Source: Candidatus Pantoea haifensis
GTDB taxonomy: Bacteria > Pseudomonadota > Gammaproteobacteria > Enterobacterales > Enterobacteriaceae
DNA length: 64,000 nt
Assembly: GCA_018842655.1 (NCBI GenBank)
Contig: JAGTWN010000004.1
Span: 3,534,001 to 3,598,000 of the forward strand
Direction of reading: 5' to 3'
Each line of letters begins with the position of its first letter. Within the stretch, counting starts at the first letter, position 1. Position numbers and translations under genes: made by a program. This document shows positions 61,519 to 64,000 of this stretch, one piece after another. A model generated the notes under the pieces. That model made no database searches, was not told the origin of the DNA, and saw nothing but the letters and a program-made list of their open reading frames with translations.

Positions 61519-62328
61519 ATGCGCTACTGGGGAAAAGTTGTAGGTCTGCTATTAGGATTAATTTCTGGCGCAGGCTTTTGGGGAATTGTGATCGGATTGG
61601 TCATTGGTCACTTGATTGACAAAGTTCGCGGCGCACAGGGCAAGGCTTACTTCTCAAACAATCAAACGCGACAGACGCTGTTTTTCAGTACCACTTTTCA
61701 GGTGATGGGGCATTTAACCAAGTCAAAAGGGCGCGTTACCGAAGCTGATATTCAGATTGCTTCCTTATTAATGGATCGAATGCAGCTGCATGGCGAATCG
61801 CGTACCGCAGCACAGCGCGCCTTCCGTGAAGGCAAGCAGAGCGAGTATCCGCTGCGCAGCAAGCTGCGTGAATTACGTAGCGCCTGCTTTGGTCGTTTCG
61901 ATCTCATTCGGATGTTTCTGGAAATTCAAATTCAGGCAGCCTTTGCTGACGGTTCTCTTCATCCGAATGAGCGTCAGGTGCTGTATGTGATTGCGGAAGA
62001 GCTGGGGATCTCACACGCTCAGTTTGATCAGTTTTTGCGTATGATGGAGGGCAGCCAGCAGTTTGGCGGCGGACAGGGTTCATCGTATGGCGGCTATCAG
62101 CAGCAGCGCGGACCGACCCTGGAAGGCGCATGCAGCGTGTTGGGCGTGAAAAGTAGCGATGATGCAACCACCATTAAACGCGCCTACCGTAAGCTAATGA
62201 GCGAACACCATCCCGATAAGCTGGTAGCAAAAGGATTGCCGCCAGAGATGATGGAGATGGCGAAGCAAAAAGCGCAGGAAATTCAGGCAGCTTACGATCT
62301 GATTCGCAAAGAAAAAGGATTCAAATAA
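61519..62328 (+). CDS. djlA: DnaJ-like membrane co-chaperone DjlA
   Basis: A 269-residue protein with one N-terminal membrane segment rich in glycine ([24 protein letters not shown]) that can dimerise, a TerB-like central region, a Gly/Gln-rich spacer ([19 protein letters not shown]) and a C-terminal J domain with HPD (SEHHPDKL). Works with DnaK; in E. coli it affects the Rcs capsule phosphorelay. Divergent from lptD. Confidence 0.95.
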   Translation: MRYWGKVVGLLLGLISGAGFWGIVIGLVIGHLIDKVRGAQGKAYFSNNQTRQTLFFSTTFQVMGHLTKSKGRVTEADIQIASLLMDRMQLHGESRTAAQRAFREGKQSEYPLRSKLRELRSACFGRFDLIRMFLEIQIQAAFADGSLHPNERQVLYVIAEELGISHAQFDQFLRMMEGSQQFGGGQGSSYGGYQQQRGPTLEGACSVLGVKSSDDATTIKRAYRKLMSEHHPDKLVAKGLPPEMMEMAKQKAQEIQAAYDLIRKEKGFK

Positions 62329-62377
62329 TTCAGGCTGGCTGATGTGCCATTTCAGGCCAGAGCAGTGCTCGCACGCC

Positions 62378-62416
62378 TCAGGTACGCGCCGGGTGCTGTG
62401 CGCTGGCCGTACCTGA
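62378..62416. repeat. Long imperfect hairpin between djlA and rluA
   Basis: TCAGGTACG (62378-62386) and CGTACCTGA (62408-62416) pair perfectly; inside, GCC/GGC extend the stem after a one-base bulge. It lies between convergent djlA and rluA without a T-run. Confidence 0.55.
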
Positions 62417-62453
62417 ACTGACGGCGACGTTGACGCCTGAATAAGGCTGGTGG

Positions 62454-63107
62454 TCAAAAATCGGCTGGCTGGCGAAACGTCATCGCATTACCAAACTTTG
62501 GATGCGTAATGGTCAGCGACTCAGCGTGCAGCAGTAGCCTTGTGGCCATCGCTTTTGCTTCGGGGTGGGCATAAAAACCATCCCCTAAAATCGGATGCCC
62601 CAACGCCAGCATATGCACACGCAGCTGGTGCGAGCGTCCGGTGATGGGCTTCAACAACACCCGTGCACTGTTGTCTGCTAAATATTCCAGCACCTGATAT
62701 TCAGTTTGTGCAGCCTTACCTGTTTCAAAACAAACCTTCTGCTTCGGGCGATTTGGCCAGTCGCAAATCAGCGGCAAATCGACCAGCCCTTTTTCTTCAG
62801 CCGGATGACCCCAGATACGTGCCACGTAGGTTTTTGACGGCTCGCGCTCGCGAAACTGGCGTTTCAGTTCGCGTTCAGCCGCTTTGGTCAGCGCAACCAC
62901 AATCACGCCGCTGGTCGCCATGTCGAGACGGTGCACAGATTCCGCTTGTGGATAATCGCGTTGAATGCGCGACATCACACTGTCTTTATGCTCTTCCAGT
63001 CGGCCGGGAACAGACAGCAGGCCGCTCGGTTTATTCACCACCATAATATGCTCATCCTGATAAAGGATATGCAGCCATGGCTCAAGCGGCGGATTATAAG
63101 GTTCCAT
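62454..63107 (-). CDS. rluA: Dual-specificity pseudouridine synthase RluA
   Basis: Isomerises U746 of 23S rRNA and U32 of several tRNAs. Catalytic Asp in VHRLDMATSGVIVVA near residue 60; other motifs VNKPSGLLSVPGR and PITGRSHQLRVHMLALGHPILGD. Start taken at ATG 63107 (MEPYNPPLEPWL), giving 217 residues; ATG 63119 adds four residues. Precedes djlA convergently and follows rapA. Confidence 0.95.
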   Translation of the reverse strand: MEPYNPPLEPWLHILYQDEHIMVVNKPSGLLSVPGRLEEHKDSVMSRIQRDYPQAESVHRLDMATSGVIVVALTKAAERELKRQFREREPSKTYVARIWGHPAEEKGLVDLPLICDWPNRPKQKVCFETGKAAQTEYQVLEYLADNSARVLLKPITGRSHQLRVHMLALGHPILGDGFYAHPEAKAMATRLLLHAESLTITHPKFGNAMTFRQPADF

Positions 63108-63142
63108 GCATATTTCCAAAAAGGGCCGTTCGGCCCTGAATT

Positions 63143-64000
63143 TTACTGGTGGGTAACAACAATCAGACGCAGGGCATCCAGGCGCCAGTTGGCCTGGTCG
63201 AGATGCTCCAGCACCTTTTGACGGTTGCTTTCTAACGCTTCAACCTCATCGTCACGAATATTCGGGTTGACCGCTCTTAACGCTTCCAGACGCGCCAGTT
63301 CTGCGCCTAGTTTTTCATCCGCCTCGCGACGCGCTGCGTCAATCACCGCGCGGGCTTCGCTCACCACTTTCTCTTCAGCCTGAGTCAGAATGGCATGCAC
63401 TTCCTGCTGCACGGCATTGACCAGCTTGCTGCCGGTATGGCGATTGACTGCATTCAACTGACGGTTGAAGCTTTCAAACTCCACTTTGGCCGCCAGGTTA
63501 GTACCGTTGCGATCCAACAGCAGACGAAGTGGCGTCGGTGGCAGGAAACGGGTCAGCTGCAGATTCTTCGGTGCCTGCGCTTCCACCACGTAGATCATCT
63601 CTACCAGCAGTGTGCCAACAGGCAGGGCTTTATTTTTAGTAACGATAAAGCACTGCTGCCGGTATCACCAGACAGGATCAGATCGAGGCCATTACGGATC
63701 AACGGATGTTCCCAGGTAATAAACTGGGTATCTTCGCGTGATAGTGCCTGATCGCGGTTAAATGTAATGGTGCAGCCATCTTCCGGCAGGCCCGGGAAAT
63801 CAGGCACCAGCATATGATCGGAAGGCGTCAACACGATCAGGTTATCGCTGCGGTCTTCCTGATTGATGCCGACAATATCAAAAAGGTTAAGGGCAAAATT
63901 CACCAGCTCGGTGTCATTGTCCTGCTCGCCAATCGCATTTGCCAGAGCCTGCGCCGCTTCACCGCCGTTAGAGTTCAGCTCCAGCAGACGATCGCGACCC
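63143..64000 (-). CDS. rapA: RNA polymerase-associated ATPase RapA, C-terminal part (frameshift)
   Basis: The last 286 or so residues of the SWI2/SNF2-type ATPase that recycles RNA polymerase; the gene continues past the window edge. Seen: [57 protein letters not shown] and RLIVVTHQ at the end, as in E. coli RapA. The frame breaks at the T5 run 63633-63637, where one base more gives [15 protein letters not shown]. The helicase motifs lie outside the window. Confidence 0.93.

Overview
The window is a chromosomal segment of a gamma-proteobacterium of the order Enterobacterales. The gene order ettA / slt-trpR-yjjX-gpmB-rob-creA-arcA-lasT-thrLABC-yaaA-talB-mog-dnaKJ-nhaAR-rpsT-ribF-ileS-lspA-fkpB-ispH-dapB-carAB-folA-apaHG-rsmA-pdxA-surA-lptD-djlA-rluA-rapA is that of Escherichia coli around 0-1 min. 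Several E. coli neighbours are missing (creBCD, satP, rihC, kefFC), and there are local additions: a urea operon, a PhoX phosphatase, a porin, a DUF805 protein and an MHS-type transporter. This suggests a relative such as Pantoea or Erwinia (Erwiniaceae), but the family assignment is an inference.

Layout. 1-3160: end of a LysR regulator, ettA and a 2-hydroxyacid dehydrogenase. 3157-15592: a minus-strand block containing a DeoR regulator and an eight-gene urea uptake and degradation operon (allophanate hydrolase, biotin-dependent carboxylase, GntR regulator, UrtABCDE). The operon sits behind what looks like a sigma-54 promoter. 15860-23002: murein, tryptophan, stress and anaerobic regulators. 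23212-28045: the attenuated threonine operon. 28115-37813: yaaA, talB, mog, a transporter, the heat-shock genes dnaKJ, and nhaAR. 37810-45101: rpsT, then ribF-ileS-lspA-fkpB-ispH, then dapB. 45102-49953: carAB with a rich control region. 50195-54482: porin, DUF805, folA, phoX. 54520-64000: the lptD-surA-pdxA-rsmA-apaG-apaH cluster, djlA, rluA and the 3' end of rapA.

The most pervasive anomaly is that 17 protein genes, including essential ones (ileS, lspA's partner transcript, carAB, thrA, surA partners), are broken by frameshifts at 22 sites. Nearly every one is cured by adding one base to a short homopolymer, and the corrected lengths match the families. I read this as uncorrected deletion-type sequencing error rather than gene decay. 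Such genes are therefore annotated over their full corrected extent.

No tRNA, rRNA, insertion sequence, prophage or CRISPR array was recognised. The most interesting non-coding signals are: a sigma-54 promoter with an NtrC-like site before the urea operon; a perfect RutR box before carAB; a trp operator hairpin that swallows the trpR ribosome-binding site; a marbox before rob; a PHO box before phoX; and two tandem perfect dyads before the porin gene. I found no convincing entirely new system. The urea/guanidine question and the regulatory sites are the parts most worth testing.
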